A stretch of DNA of 64,000 nucleotides from Boswellia sacra (Eukaryota; Streptophyta; Magnoliopsida; Sapindales; Burseraceae), in assembly GCA_013180625.2 (NCBI GenBank), contig SNVD02014754.1:496001-560000 (forward strand). Direction: 5' to 3'. Shown here piece after piece: positions 1-11,516 of this stretch (its first letter is position 1; each line of letters begins with the position of its first letter). The notes below the pieces were generated by a model. It ran no database searches. It was not told the DNA's origin and saw nothing but the letters and a program-made list of their open reading frames with translations. The translations under genes and the position numbers were made by a program.

Positions 1-2565
1 CTGTCATTGCCGCCCATTTCTGCCTACCAAGTATCCAAGTACACCTTTCCTTTTGTTATATATATATATCTCTCTCTCTTCGATTTTATTTTCTCTCTCT
101 AGATTGAAAGCTTATATTTTAATATTCTTTATGTTCTTACTATCTCTATCACGAATTTGCGATCTGAGCTTCGACCAGATTGGGTGTGGGAAAATACCGC
201 TCAATGGAGCCCTAGAACTTGAGGAATTTTGGGAATTGAATTAGGATTTTGATGGTAAGGTTTGGCTAGGGTTTTAACTTCAGGAGTGGTGGGACCTAGG
301 GTAAATTAGTGATAGAGAATGGATGGGTCTACAGCAGGGGTAGTTTTGCGATGTGTGGTGGTGATAGAGAATGGATGGCTCGTGGTAGCGTGGTCCTACA
401 ATCGATGGTGGTGGGGGTGGTTATGCAATGAGTGGGGTTATTAGGTCTTACGTGTAGGTTGTTTATGCAAAGATTTATAATCTGGAGTGCTAATGAATAT
501 GTTTAATTTGGATATATTTAAATTTTTTAAATTAAAATAAGATTATTTGACGATATTATATATTGGGATAAAAGTACTTATTTACCCATTCGATTATCAA
601 AGTTGAAAGAAATAATTTGAGAAACTATTTCTTAAACGCGAGGGTTAAATCATAATCAGGCCTTACCTCAAGGCCATTCATGAAGATTTTCCTATATATT
701 AATAGTATTGTCTAGGAGGACTGATGGCTACATCCATCCATCAAATAATGTTGGCACTGGTGTGGTGCAATGGTTGATTATTAAATAGGTTGATGCAGCC
801 TTAAACTGTAGTGGAGGTCTTTGTTGTCGTATAGGTTTTTGAAGTGAAAAAAAAAACAGTCGCAAAGTATTGAGTGGTGGCTTTGGCTCTGTATATTTTC
901 TCAATTGCGGCTATTTTTGTCAAAGCGAGTAGTTTTACGGAACGTTCACGTTCGATCACTTTCATTTATTTTTTTGTTTTTGAGCTTTTTAAGTCAGTAA
1001 CTGTTTGTTTCTACTTATTATTTAACACTTAAAGAATTTAAATTTAAATCTTATAATTTTTATTTATTTTTTTATTTAACACTTATTTTAAGTGATAAAT
1101 TACTTAATTAAAAAAATAAAAAAATTATCATTTTTTTAATCAATATTGTCTAAATGAGGTGTTAAAAATTTTATTATATAAATATCTCTACATATTAAAA
1201 TAATATAAATTTTATCAAATTTTTTAATCATTATTGTCTAAATAAGGTGTTAAAAATTTTATTCTATTAATATCTTTACATATTAAAATAATATAAATTT
1301 TATTAAATTTTTATTTATGAATATTATTTTAATTTATTAAAAGGTACAATTTTGGTATATTTGTGATTGTTTTAGTATTTATTATCAAATTGTTATATTA
1401 TTTATTACTATATTTATAATTATCATATTAAAATAAGATAAATATATTTTATAATTGGTACACTTTTATTTATTTCTATTAATATTTCAAATTGTTATAT
1501 TATTTATTAATATGTTGAATAATAACTATTAAAAAATTTGATATTATTATAAATAGCGAGTTTTAAAATAGATAATATATTTGATAGAATATTATTACAT
1601 ATTATATGGACAGTTTTATTGAAACTTCAAAAGTTATTTATTAGATTACTAAGGATATTTTATTTTATTTAATAGTGTAAATTTAAAGTAAAAAATTAAT
1701 ATTTAATATTGTCAATTAAAAGATCATATTAGTTTTTTTTTCTTTTTAGGTTTATGAAATGAAAAATACTTTAATTAATAAAATTATTCTTTTATGATTT
1801 AAAATTTAGTCGTCAAAATGTAATGGATAAAATACTACTCTTATAATTTTTTTTTTTAATACAAATTGATATGCCTTAAACTTGATATAAATGGAGGAAT
1901 GAATTTTAAAAATTGATAATATTAATGATATAGTAGTTATACAATAATATTATATGAGTTTATATAACATAATATTAACTATTTGAATGAAAATGAATTT
2001 TTATTTAATTTTAGTTAATAATTATTTTTAAAGGTTGAAAGAAATATAATATTAATTATTTAAATGAAAAAATTTGATTTAATTTTATTAACTATTTAAT
2101 TTTTAAAGGATTGTATAAATATAGATATAAACATTTTACATTTTAACAAGGGTAAAAACAGTCACATTAAAGGTAAAATATTCTCTTACCACTTTTTTTA
2201 AGTGGTGTCTAAAAAAACAAATAAACATTCGATTAAGTGGTGTAAATTAAGTTCTAAAAAGTGTTTAGATTTAAAAAGTGTTACATGATTGAGACAAACA
2301 CCACTTTAGTTTTTGAAACCTTTGAATAAAGTTATTGTTTTTCTGAAAATCTTAAGGATGTTAGTTAATTATACATTTTTCACCAATCACGTCGTTAAAG
2401 TTATTCGTTTTTCATTAATTATACTTTTGAAAATAATGATTTAAAGAATAAAAATAATAATTTTAATACAAATCTAAAAATATATATTCACTTAAAATTA
2501 AATTAACACCCGAAATTACTTATAATATTATAATATTGTCCCATTTCCATTCAATTTGTTACATT
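1..2565. other. AT-rich intergenic spacer
   Basis: I see no gene here. A TA run followed by a CT-rich run lies near 57-105. From about 1000 the sequence is extremely AT-rich, with many short direct and inverted repeats. Short words such as tttaacactt near 1020-1085 recur in inverted orientation near 2250-2320, so this may be an old non-autonomous element, but the ends could not be fixed. Confidence 0.5.
1138..1313. repeat. Two-copy tandem repeat, unit about 88 bp
   Basis: The unit beginning aatcaatattgtctaaat at 1138 is repeated at 1226 (aatcattattgtctaaat). The two copies stay alignable over the whole unit with a handful of substitutions. This is an AT-rich local duplication with no coding content. 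Confidence 0.7.
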
Positions 2566-3754
2566 CTCATCCACCTCCATGTCTTGGAAACTTTTCCATT
2601 CTCTTCTTCTCCTTCTTCAACTTGCATAATTACAAACTCTCTTCTCCGATACCATGCTTTTGTAATCACCACTGCTAGCTCCTACAATAATTTTCTTGTT
2701 CTAAACTTATTTCTCTCCCTTCTTCTTTCAGCAAGCCTTATTTCTCTCCTTATCTCATCAATTTTCTTCCCACCAAAGACACCTTTCTTTTTAACTCCAT
2801 AAAATTCCACTTCTCCAATGCTCGCTTCCACCAAGCATTACATTTCTTTCTCGCCATGAGATTCTCTGCTACCCCGCCACCACTTCACCATTCCAATGGT
2901 TGTCTCTGCCTTTGCCGAGTTGAATTCGTTGCGTTATGGGAGCTATGCTCATGCCTTGGCTTCAAAATGCAGCCTTTTTTTTCCATAACAACTTCACCAT
3001 TGGTTCTAGTTTTGTTTATATGTATGCTATATGTGCGGCTTGGATTGCGCTTGTTATTAGGTATGTTCAGAATGGGGAGAGTGAGAATGTTTGGAGTGTG
3101 TTTTTGAGATGATCCGCAGTGTTAAAGATGGTAAAAAGCCAAATTTTAGGATGAGAATGTCGGTTCCAAGCTTGTGGGAATTTGAGTGCTTTGAGTGAAG
3201 GACAGCGTATGCATGGTTTTGTAGTGAAAACTGGACTTGGATGTTGCCAAGTTTTTCAATCTTCAGTTTTGGGGATGTATTTCAACTATGGGGATATCAA
3301 AGAATCTTCTTTTTCATTTTCTCAAGTGATTGAAAAAGATCTTTTCTCATGGAGATCAACTATTGGCGTTCTTGTACGATATGGTTTCATGAAAGAGTGC
3401 TTAATTATGTTTTGGGAAATGCAGTTGGGTGGAATGAATCTGGATGGAATTGTCATCAATGTATGCTTTTGGGTTTTGGGACTTATATATGTATCCGTAA
3501 AGGAAAGGCCTTTCATGGATTAATTTTAAGAAGGAATGATGTGTTGGATCAGATGGTCCATAATGCATTATTAACCATGTACTGCAAGTTTGGACTTGTA
3601 ACTCATGCTGAGAAGTTTTTCTGAAATAGACCGAGTGGAACTAGGAGTCTTGGTACACTATGGTTATTGGCTATGGTAAGACAAGGATGGAAGCTGAGTA
3701 TATACGGTTGTTTAGAGAGATGCAACATCTAGACATTAAATTTGACTAGCTAAG
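2566..3754 (+). pseudogene. PPR protein gene, 5' half (broken)
   Basis: Decayed 5' half of a pentatricopeptide repeat gene of the plant E-type class, whose members usually edit or stabilise organellar RNA. Translation across several frames gives recurring PPR phrases: a repeat near 2876-3060, then LSEGQRMHGFVVKTGLG at 3191-3241, DLFSWRSTIGVLVRYGFM at 3337-3390 and AFHGLILRRN near 3507-3536. The order and wording resemble the mitochondrial PPR protein of the Arabidopsis At4g39952 type, from memory of the family. Stops and frameshifts are numerous (about 2802, 3107, 3523, 3624, 3747), so no full protein is possible. The reading breaks off at 3754, where a Ty3 LTR begins, and resumes at 11517. 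The first in-family wording is near 2566-2620, and the start codon is not recognisable. Confidence 0.8.
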
Positions 3755-4499
3755 TGTCACGAGCCTAGAGTTTGCGTAGCATGCTTGTGCGGCACTTAGG
3801 CAACTTGAACTCGAAAGTTGCTAAGTAAACCTTGTAGTTTGTCTTCTCGCTCAAGGAGAAGAGAGGATCTGATGCGTTCGAAACTAGCAAGTATACTAGT
3901 CGCACAAGTAATAAAGTGATGAGTAAGATATCGTTCCCACGAGGATTGATTCTAATTAAATTTGTTATTCGAAAGCAAAAACAGAGTAAATGGGGGGTTT
4001 TGTTGATTGATTAACTAAGCGAAATAATAATGCAAACGAAGAATAACAAAACAGAAAGTTAATTCGAATGAAAAATCAATGAGAGAAAGCTGGTTAAGGG
4101 ATCCTTCTCTACCACAAGATATGGATTTGCGAATTAATCGTAGAATTGTCATCCAATTACAGCATTGAAGTTATCAACCGTAGATAACAACAAGCTCTGT
4201 TATCCCAATCTTTCCTTACTTTGTTGTTAAATAAAATAGGCTCTTTACTTAATCTCTATCCATTAAACTGTTAGCCCTAAGGCTACATGATAATTTTGAT
4301 GATAACAATACACATTGATTAATTGAGATTTACTAACATGTTTATTTATGTGCAAGAGTAAGATCATTGAAATAATTTTAAAATCAAGAAGAGGCTTATT
4401 AAAATGAAGTGTTGAAGCTAAGGAGAAGACTACATGTTAAAGGCACCAAAGTTTAAGAACAAGGATTGACTCAAGGAATGTGACACATGAGCAATGTTC

Positions 4500-5210
4500 A
4501 ATCAATTGGTCATATATATCTCTACAAATATCCAAATGACGTGATTCTTGAGCCTTTGGAAAGCTTACTCAATTTATAACATTTCATATGTTTTAATGAA
4601 ATTCAAATTTCAAGTGCAAGGTTGTCCAAATCATCATGCAAGTTGAAAGACAAATGGAAGCAGCTGACATGAGCACCGAATACTCCTTTGGACATATCTT
4701 GAGCTAGAAAAATCAAAATGACTTGATTCTTGCGGCATTGGAAAGATGACTTAATGAGAACATTTCATATGTTTTGAAAAAATTCAAATTTCAAACAGAA
4801 GGCCGACATAATTGACATGCAATTCGGTGGACTGACACAAAGAAGAAAAATCAACTCACATGAGCACCGAATGGTGTTTTGGCCATATCTTAAGATAGAG
4901 ATATCCAAATTGCTTTGATTCTTAATGTTTTGGAAAGCTTATTCAAATATGAAGATCTTTTATGTTTTGAAGAAATTCAAATTTCAAATGGAAGGCTGAC
5001 AGAATTATCATTCAAGTCAGTGGACTGACACATGGAAGAAAAATCAAGTCACTGAGCACCGAATGGTGTTTTGGCCATATCTTGAGCTACAGATATCCAA
5101 ATGACTTGGTTCTTGATGCGTTGGAAAGCTTATTCAAATGTGCAGATCTTTTATGTTTTACAGATTTTCAAATTTCAAACGGAACATTGACAAAAATGGC
5201 AGACAAGATT
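4500..5210 (+). repeat. About four degenerate tandem repeats of ~185 bp in the solo LTR
   Basis: A phrase like tggccatatcttgagcta, then atatccaaatgacttgattc, then ttggaaagctta and aaattcaaatttcaaa recurs near 4505, 4695, 4880 and 5072. The copies differ considerably, but the order of sub-motifs is constant. Confidence 0.75.
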
Positions 5211-5491
5211 ACGGTTTTTATGGTGGGCAGAAAATTTGGAGATGGTGTCTTCACTTGATTAAGTTCATCTCATTTGCCTATAAAAGGAGCCATTCTCCCA
5301 TGCATTCAACAAGTGCAAGAGAAGCATTTTATCAAGCAAAAAAAGCCAAGAGAAATATCAAGTTTATAGAGCTTTTATATTCTTTATCTACTCTTTGAAG
5401 AGAGTTATACTTTTGTTGTAAAAATTATCTTTGTTCTTGTATTGTGGTGAGAGTGAGATATTATTGTAAAGGATAATAGTTATCCTTGAGA

Positions 5492-5685
5492 GAACTCTTG
5501 TTGTGTGTTATCAAGAGTTGAAGGAAGTTGCCTTGGTGAGGTTGTTCATCAAGAAGAACTCTTGGTGTGGTGTTATCAAGGGTTGAAGGAAGTTGCCTTG
5601 GTGAGGTTGTTCATCAAGAAGAACTCTTGGTGTGGTGTTATCAAGAGTTGGAAGAAAAAGTCTTGGTGAGGTTGTTCATCAAGCA
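5492..5685 (+). repeat. Three tandem copies of a ~64-bp unit in the solo LTR
   Basis: Copies start gaactcttg at 5492, 5556 and 5621. Copies one and two share the long stretch of gttatcaag, gttgaaggaagttgcc and ttggtgaggttgttcatc, and copy three is more diverged. No protein is suggested. Confidence 0.85.
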
Positions 5686-7453
5686 AGTTGTAAAGATTTC
5701 TACAACTTAGTGGAAAGCTTAGCTCGTGGAGCTAGGAGCCCGTGGACGTAGGCAAGGTTTGCCGAACCACGTAAATTGAGTTTGCACTCTCTCTATCCCT
5801 ATCTCTTTACATTAACTTGCACTTGTGATTGTTCTTTATTGCTATTCTCTTGATTGCATTCTATTTTCATCTTCTTCACCTTTATTCTCAAAGAAAGAGT
5901 TAAATAATTTTGATCTTTCAAGAAAAGTTTTCTAAATCCGTTTTTATAAATCAAAACCCAATTCACCCCCCCTCTTGGGTTGCCATACCTGGGTCAACAT
6001 AAACAACCTAGAACAAGCTCTCTAAATTTAATTCAATGGATGCATTATGAAAAGAAAGACAGATTGATCTAAGCAATAAACACACAAGCTTGGATTATTT
6101 AACTTAGGTTGTATTCTCCAATTGCAATCTCTGATCACAATTTTGCTACTAATGATTAGAAATTCAAGACAATTACGGATCAAGATTTCTAGTCTAGCAA
6201 TAGACAATATCCAGATTATATTCAGTTGGCCACCCAAATACAATCCAGCAAGCAATCATAAGCATTAAACATGGGAAAATACAAGCAACTTCAATTAGAG
6301 AATTGGATAACAATTCCTTGCACAATCAATTCATAAAAACCATATCAAGGGCTTTGAAATCACCCTCAACCAATTCAGATTTAGTTACACATATTCAGAT
6401 AGAATACAAATACAATACAATATGGAGACATTCCAGAAAATGAAAGGGAAAAGGGAAAACTTAGCAAATTTGATGAAATCTCTTAGGATTTGTAGTTCTT
6501 CCTCTTTCCAAGCCTTCAATCTCCTTCAAGAACTCCAAGAGATGAGAGAAATCCAAAGATGCAGCCTCCTCCACGTTCTCCCCTCTTCAAGTTATGAAAA
6601 TAAAACCCTAAAATGTGTTTAAATACTCTGCTACAGTGACTTGCTACAGTGTCCCGTATTATACATGCTACAGTGCTTGTGGAATTATATTTCTATACAT
6701 CTCACACTGTTTTGATTACAACTTTTGGTACACTGAATGGATTTATAACCGTAAATTTCTCCAGAAAATAGACTTCGAGAGCTTTCCAACGGTATATAAT
6801 ATGTCATCGGGTTCATTGTATATCAATACAATTAAATCCGAGAAGATCACTGACTAGCAGAGGTGAAAATGAAGGGTTTTACTCCATTTTTGTGCAAGTT
6901 GCTCCAAAACTCCTACAAACATCAAAACCACACAAAAACATAAAAATACCAAGGAATATAGCAAAGAAACATGGACGAATTGATATAAAAGTAATACATA
7001 AATAGACACCTATCAGGATCGTTGAACCAAAGAGCTTTGTTGGCAAGAAGAGAAGAGATGGAAGATAGAGACAAGTATTGCTAAGCAAAAGAGTTTTGTA
7101 TTACACTAGAAAGCTTTACAATGCTTGGTTGCTTGGATGTGCTTGGATGATTTACAAATGAGCATTGGAGGGGTTTATATAGTGAACCATCTTTCAAATG
7201 AATGACTAATAACTAATGCATCTAAGGGTCTTAATTCAATCTCATCTAAATTATCTAGATATGTACAAGAGAGTATTATCTACTAAGTTATCTAGATATT
7301 TACAACCTACTAAATTTTCTAGATAAATACAAGAGAGAATTCTTATCTTGCTAGAGAATTCTATAAGATGGGCTTGTAAGCTTTCTAGAAGTTAGGCCAA
7401 GCCTCTAGGCATATTTGGACCATTCTAACAAGTAAATTGGACGGGCTGTAACA

Positions 7454-7465
7454 TTCTCCCCCACC
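7454..7465 (-). other. Polypurine tract of the Ty3 element
   Basis: On the minus strand this reads GGTGGGGGAGAA and abuts the TG of the 3' LTR. It is the expected primer for plus-strand DNA synthesis in this family. Confidence 0.8.
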
Positions 7466-7917
7466 TAATTTCGCAACGTCATCGGCGCGCTTTCGTCCTT
7501 GTAGCATTGGATGTGCTCGCCAAATTGCCACAAGACGTCTTCGCGTTCCCAACTAGACTCACTATTCGGCAAGTTTTTCCACTTTACTAAGTATTCGATG
7601 TATGGTGGAACTCTTCTCCTTCGTATCACACGTTCCGCAAGGATGCATTCCACGTCTTTGTTAAATGCGGTGACGACGGTTGTGGGTACTCTCTTGGACT
7701 CGCTTCTACTTGGATCTTCCTTGTCCTCATGATAGGGCTTGAGGAAACTTACATGGAAGACTGGATGGATCTTGAGGTTAGGTGGCAATCGGACTTTGTA
7801 GGAGACTTCGCCCACTCGCTTGACAATAAGGAATTGACCTTCATATTTTCGTACCAACCTTTTGTGCACTTTGCGAAGTGACTTGAATTGTTTGGGTAAT
7901 AGCTTGATAAGCACCAA
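7465..7917 (-). pseudogene. Ty3 integrase C-terminus with chromodomain
   Basis: End of the pol polyprotein. The N-terminal part has the GPY/F-like integrase tail (KYEGQFLIVKRVGEVSYKV, residues about 24-42), then HPVFHVSFLKPY, a usual hinge, then a chromodomain with VIRRRRVPPYIEYLVKWK and SSWER around residues 97-124. Chromodomains of this class guide integration toward particular chromatin. This piece is open on its own, but it is separated by stops from the rest of pol and belongs to a dead copy. Confidence 0.88.
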
Positions 7918-8157
7918 GTCTCCCTCTTGAAATGTGAGGTGTCGTCTCTAAGTGTCCGCCCATTTCTTCATAATGTCGGCTTATTCATGCCATTCCTTCG
8001 TGAGCTTGTAGGCCGCTGGACTCTTCCCTCCATAGGTTGAGGCTATGGCATGTAGAGTCATAGGTTGTTGTCCCGTCACAATCTCGAACGGACTTTTACT
8101 CGTTACCTCACTCCTTTGGAGATTATATGAGAATTGGGTAACGTCTAGCAACTTTGC

Positions 8158-8466
8158 TCAATCATGTTGGTGAGCGCTCACATAGTGCCTCGAGTATAGT
8201 TCAAGTAAGGCATTGATGCGCTCGGTTTGCCCATCGGTTTGAGGGTAGAAGCTTGTTGAGAAGCTCAAGTCAGTCCCCATCATTTTGAAGAGCTCTCCCC
8301 AAGAACGTCCTGTGAAGCGAAGATCGCGATCACTCACAATATTTTGTGGAACTCCCCATAGCTTCACTATGTGTTTAAGGAATGCTCGAGCGGCTTCATC
8401 CGCGGTGCAATTCATGGAGACGGAAATGAAGGTGGCATATTTGCTAAACCGATCAACTACCACCAT
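8158..8466 (-). pseudogene. Ty3 integrase catalytic core fragment
   Basis: Integrase DDE core that would join retrotransposon DNA to the genome. The three acidic landmarks are visible: D in VVVDRFSKYATF, D in IVSDRDLRFTG and E in PQTDGQTERIN. The reading continues weakly upstream toward 8690 through the zinc-binding region with several stops, and downstream toward the chromodomain with stops near 7920-8160. It is therefore broken on both sides. Confidence 0.88.
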
Positions 8467-8687
8467 TATGCTTTCATGTCCCTCGGATTTTGACTAAGCC
8501 ACAATGAAGTCCATAGAGACGCTTTGCCATGGCCTTTCCGCGATGGGTAGGGGTTCTAGCAAACCCGCAGGGCGTTGGTGTTCAACCTTGTCTTGTTGAC
8601 ACACAAGACAAGTCCTTACATAGCCCTCCATGTCTTTCCGCATTTGAGGCTAATAGTAGGAATCTTGCATGAGTGCAAGGGTTCGTG

Positions 8688-9149
8688 TCATACCTGGGTG
8701 ATCAGCCCACTGGAATCATGGCATTCCTTGATGATTTCTTTCTGCAAGTTTCCATGTCTTGGCACAAAGAGACGATTCTCGGTTGTGAGGAGTAGGCCTT
8801 CGTCAAGCAAAAAGCGTCGTGTCTTCCCCTCACTTGTCAAGTTCAAGAGATTCTTGGCTATGGGGTCGTTCTCTAGGCCTTGTTTTATGCGATCGACGAG
8901 CACACTTTGTGGGTGATTTATGCTCAAAGTGGCGAGTTCTGCTTTGCGACTTAGGACGTCGGCCACAATGTTTGCCTTGCCCGCTTTGTACTCGAGCAAG
9001 TCTTGGAGTTGTTTCTTTAACTCTGCAAGTTTGTAAGGCGCCATGCTGTAAGGCGCCATGGCTGGAGGTTTAGCACCGGGCTCCAGTTCGATTTGGTGAT
9101 CCACTTTCCGTTGTAGAGGTAACTTCTTTGGAAGCTCTTGGGGCATCAC
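8688..9149 (-). pseudogene. Ty3 RT/RNase H region with in-frame core deletion
   Basis: The first 50 or so residues are the lead-in to reverse transcriptase (VDHQIELEPGAKPP, LKKQLQDLLE). The frame then runs directly into YKAGKANIVADVLSRKAEL, which in intact relatives is the end of RNase H. The whole reverse transcriptase palm, including the YxDD box, and most of RNase H are missing, without a frame break, at about 8991. The remainder is the start of the integrase zinc-binding region (LLLTTENRLFVPRHG). A 15-bp direct duplication lies near 9038-9060. Confidence 0.85.
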
Positions 9150-9216
9150 ATCCTTATAATTCTCAAGGATGGCTTAAACTTGCCTTGGCAATGGCAACGT
9201 CCTCACCGTCGTTTAG

Positions 9217-9801
9217 TTATCGAACGGTGGCAAGAAAACTTGGATCCTTCTTCATCCCCCGTTTGAATTGTAGTACGGATAGCATCTTGCTTTCGACCTT
9301 CATTGCACGTTTCGCCATGACCATGCATGCATGACTCCCATCGAGTATGTTAAGGGAGTTAGAAGATGGTATAGGGAAGGCATGAATTTGGTTGAAGAAT
9401 TCCATGCCAAGCACTACTTGAAAATCATCCATGGAAATGATGGAGAAATCGAGCTTACCGTTCCATGTGCCAAGTTATACCGATGTTGCCTTGGACACTC
9501 CCAATATTGCCTTGGCGGGTGAGTTTATCGCCTTGATAGTGCCTCTTCCATTGACATATTTGAGGCCTAACCGTTTGGCCTCTTCTTCGGAAATGAAGTT
9601 GTGCATGGCTCCCGTATCAAGCATTGCCCGCACATCCTTGCCATTGATGGTGGCGCTCACATACATTAGACCCTTTTGGACATGTGTGGGTCTTTTGAGT
9701 GCGCCAATTGTGCGGAAAGAGCTCATCCTCACTTGAGGCTCCTCATTTTGCACACCCTCATGTTGAGCAGCTAGGGCGTTGCAGGCCTTCTCTTTGGGCA
9801 A
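9217..9801 (-). pseudogene. Ty3 aspartic protease region
   Basis: Retroviral-type protease region that follows Gag. The active-site triad appears as AMLDTGAMHNFIS in the piece 9475-9801, and a second piece (9217-9432) continues in the same frame with FQVVLGMEFFNQ, a usual protease-to-RT linker. A stop codon lies between the pieces near 9474, and another separates this block from gag near 9808, so the polyprotein is interrupted. Confidence 0.85.
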
Positions 9802-9809
9802 TCCCGCAC

Positions 9810-10772
9810 CTAATGAGGACCATCACAAATGAAGCAAGGACTTTTTGGTTTAAGGGCATCGGGCTTACCTTTGTTAGGTGTGTCGTGCTTGTCTCCCCTG
9901 GATGGTTTACATGTACCACCTTCCTTTCGAGCATGGTCCTTCTTGGTGTTCAGCTCTCCCCTACCTTTTCCATGGTTGGCCTTCCTCTCTTTGGATTGGG
10001 ATGTGTAGTCTATGAGGGATTCGGCTACGGCTATGGCATCATCAAGATTTTGCACATCGTGCCTTTCAAGCTCAACCCTCGCCCAATCCTTGAGTCCGTC
10101 GAGTAAGTAGAAGAAAGATTCCTTTTCGGACATGTCCTCGATCTCTAAGATGATGGTGGTGAACTCCTTGATATACTCCCGAATCATGCCGCTTTGCTTC
10201 AATCGACGGAGGCGACCTCTTGCCTCCTTTTCAGCATTGTTAGGAGAGAAGTGCTTCCGAAGTTCTCTCTTGAAATCCTCCCATGTGCAAAGGGATAAGA
10301 TGTCTCTGTCTACGTCGTCATGCTTTTGACGCCACCATAATTGGGCTGCATCTCGTAGGAATGTGGGTGCAATGCCGATCCTTGAAGTGTCATCATGGAC
10401 ACGTTTGGCTTCAAAGTATTGCTCCAAGCCGAATAAGAAGTTTTCAACTTCCGTGACGTTGTGAGTGCCATTGTATATGGCAGGAGTAGGCACGTGCATG
10501 GTGCTTAGCCCACTTGTGTAAGACGGGTTAGCACGATCACATTGATGCTTCTCCCATTCCGTGCGAGTTTCCTCCACTTCCACACGGATTGCTCGCAACT
10601 TATGTTCCATAAAGGTTCGCAAGCCCACGAGCTCTCGTGTAAGGTTGTGTAGCTCATTTTCATAGGCATTGCTAAAATCAAGGATGTTGGACTTTGTTGC
10701 TTGGCTGATCTCTCTATAATCCGTCTCTAGGCCTTCGAGACGGTCGAAGAGGCCCTCAATTACATTGTCCAT
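9810..10772 (-). pseudogene. Ty3 Gag
   Basis: Capsid/nucleocapsid polyprotein of the element. It opens with a coiled-coil-like N-terminus (IEGLFDRLEGLETD), then a retrotransposon gag domain at about residues 95-235 (AAQLWWRQKHDD, FSPNNAEKEARGRLRRLKQ, YIKEFTTIILEIEDM). It ends in a lysine-rich stretch and the first half of a zinc knuckle (CFICDGPH). An in-frame TAG cuts the knuckle right after that histidine, and the remaining cysteine half follows in frame in the protease piece. Confidence 0.9.
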
Positions 10773-10950
10773 CCCTGAGATAGCTTGCTCTAAGCTAACA
10801 ACACGAGGCTCTAAAGACTCCGAGGGTGGAGTTTTGGACTTACCACGTTTTCCTTATGGGCGTGGTTGAGGAGGTTGCTCCTCTTGACCATGAACTTGCT
10901 CCTTTATGGTCACTTCAAGGTCAGATGCCATGCTCTTGTACTCGAACTGT

Positions 10951-10964
10951 GCTCTGATACTAAC
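10951..10964 (-). other. Primer-binding site of the Ty3 element
   Basis: The minus strand reads GTTAGTATCAGAGC directly after the LTR end. TATCAGAGC is part of the sequence complementary to the 3' end of plant initiator methionine tRNA, the common primer of plant LTR elements. Confidence 0.75.
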
Positions 10965-11516
10965 TGTCACGAGCTTAGAAGTTTGCGCAGCACGCTTGTG
11001 CGGCACTTAGGTAACTTGAACTCGAAAGTTGCTAAGTAAGCCTTGTAGTTTGTCTTCTCGCTCAAGGAGAAGAGAGGATCGTTGAGCCAAAGAGCTTTGT
11101 TGGCAAGAAGAGAAGAGATGGAAGATAGAGACAAGTATTGCTAACCAAAAGAGCTTTGTACACTAGAAAGCTTTACAATACTTGGTTGCTTGGATGTGCT
11201 TGGATGATTTACAAATGAGTATTGGAGGGGTTTATATAGTGAACCACCTCTCAAATGAATGGCTAATATCTAATGCATTTAAGGGTCCTAATTTACTCTC
11301 ATCTAAATTATCTAGATATGTACAAGAGAGTATTATTTACTAAGTTATCTAGATATTTACAACCTACTAAATTATCTAGATAAATACAAGAGAGAATTCT
11401 TATCTTGCTAGAGAATTCTAGAAGATGGGCTTGGGCTGGCAAGCCTTCTAGAAGCTAGGCCAAGCCTCTAGGCATATTTGGACCACTCTAACAAGTAAAT
11501 TGGACGGGTTGTAACA
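10965..11516 (-). repeat. Ty3 LTR (5' LTR in element orientation)
   Basis: Uninterrupted LTR of 552 bp, homologous to 3755-3869 plus 7021-7453. The repeats of tatctagatat and caagagag near 11310-11400 are shared by both LTR copies. Confidence 0.93.

Larger units (their letters stand above)
4269..5999 (+). mobile_element. Nested solo LTR (5-bp TSD TAAAC), Sirevirus-like
   Basis: A 1731-bp insert beginning TGTTAGCCCTAAGG and ending CTGGGTCAACA, flanked by TAAAC at 4264-4268 and 6000-6004. It has no retroviral coding region, so it is a solo LTR. The run ttcaccccccctcttggg just before its 3' end is typical of long LTRs of plant copia Sireviruses, as known from that family. It carries internal tandem repeats, described separately. 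Confidence 0.88.
3870..7015 (-). mobile_element. Solo LTR inside the Ty3 LTR (5-bp TSD GGATC)
   Basis: The insert starts TGATGCG and ends CCTATCA on the + strand, and is flanked by GGATC at 3865-3869 and 7016-7020. Removing the nested 4269-5999 insert leaves about 1.4 kb without coding content, as expected for a solo LTR. In reverse orientation it starts TGATAGGTGTC and ends GAACGCATCA. From knowledge of the group this resembles LTRs of plant Athila/Tat-type gypsy elements, but that assignment is an inference. Confidence 0.85.
3755..7453 (-). repeat. Ty3 LTR (3' LTR in element orientation), interrupted
   Basis: Left copy of the Ty3 LTR. The first 115 bases (3755-3869) match 10965-11080, and the remainder (7021-7453) matches 11081-11516. 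The gap 3870-7015 is a foreign solo LTR flanked by GGATC on both sides. The two LTR copies differ by scattered substitutions and a few short indels (for example near 7095 and 7380 compared with 11155 and 11430), so insertion was not recent. Confidence 0.92.
3755..11516 (-). mobile_element. Ty3/gypsy retrotransposon, chromodomain type, defective
   Basis: An LTR retrotransposon read on the minus strand and inserted in a PPR gene. Its two LTRs (3755-3869 plus 7021-7453; 10965-11516) are about 548 and 552 bp and begin TGTTACA and end GTGACA in element orientation. Just inside the right LTR is a primer-binding site resembling plant elements primed by initiator Met tRNA (TATCAGAGC). Just inside the left LTR is a purine tract (GGTGGGGGAGAA). 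Between them, in element order, lie gag, protease, a truncated RT/RNase H region, integrase and a chromodomain, which places it among plant chromoviruses. The copy is dead: it has stops in gag-pol and lacks the reverse transcriptase core. No clean target duplication is seen (flanks CTAAG and TTAGT), which fits an old insertion into an already decaying gene. Confidence 0.93.

Noticed and set aside
53..244. A 63-codon frame near the left edge
   Set aside because: Its N-terminus is the TA/CT microsatellite, and the rest has no motif or neighbouring exon.
7511..10329. Several + strand open frames of 65-135 codons across the Ty3 element
   Set aside because: They lie opposite the minus-strand gag-pol frames and show no family wording. 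They are reverse-strand shadows.
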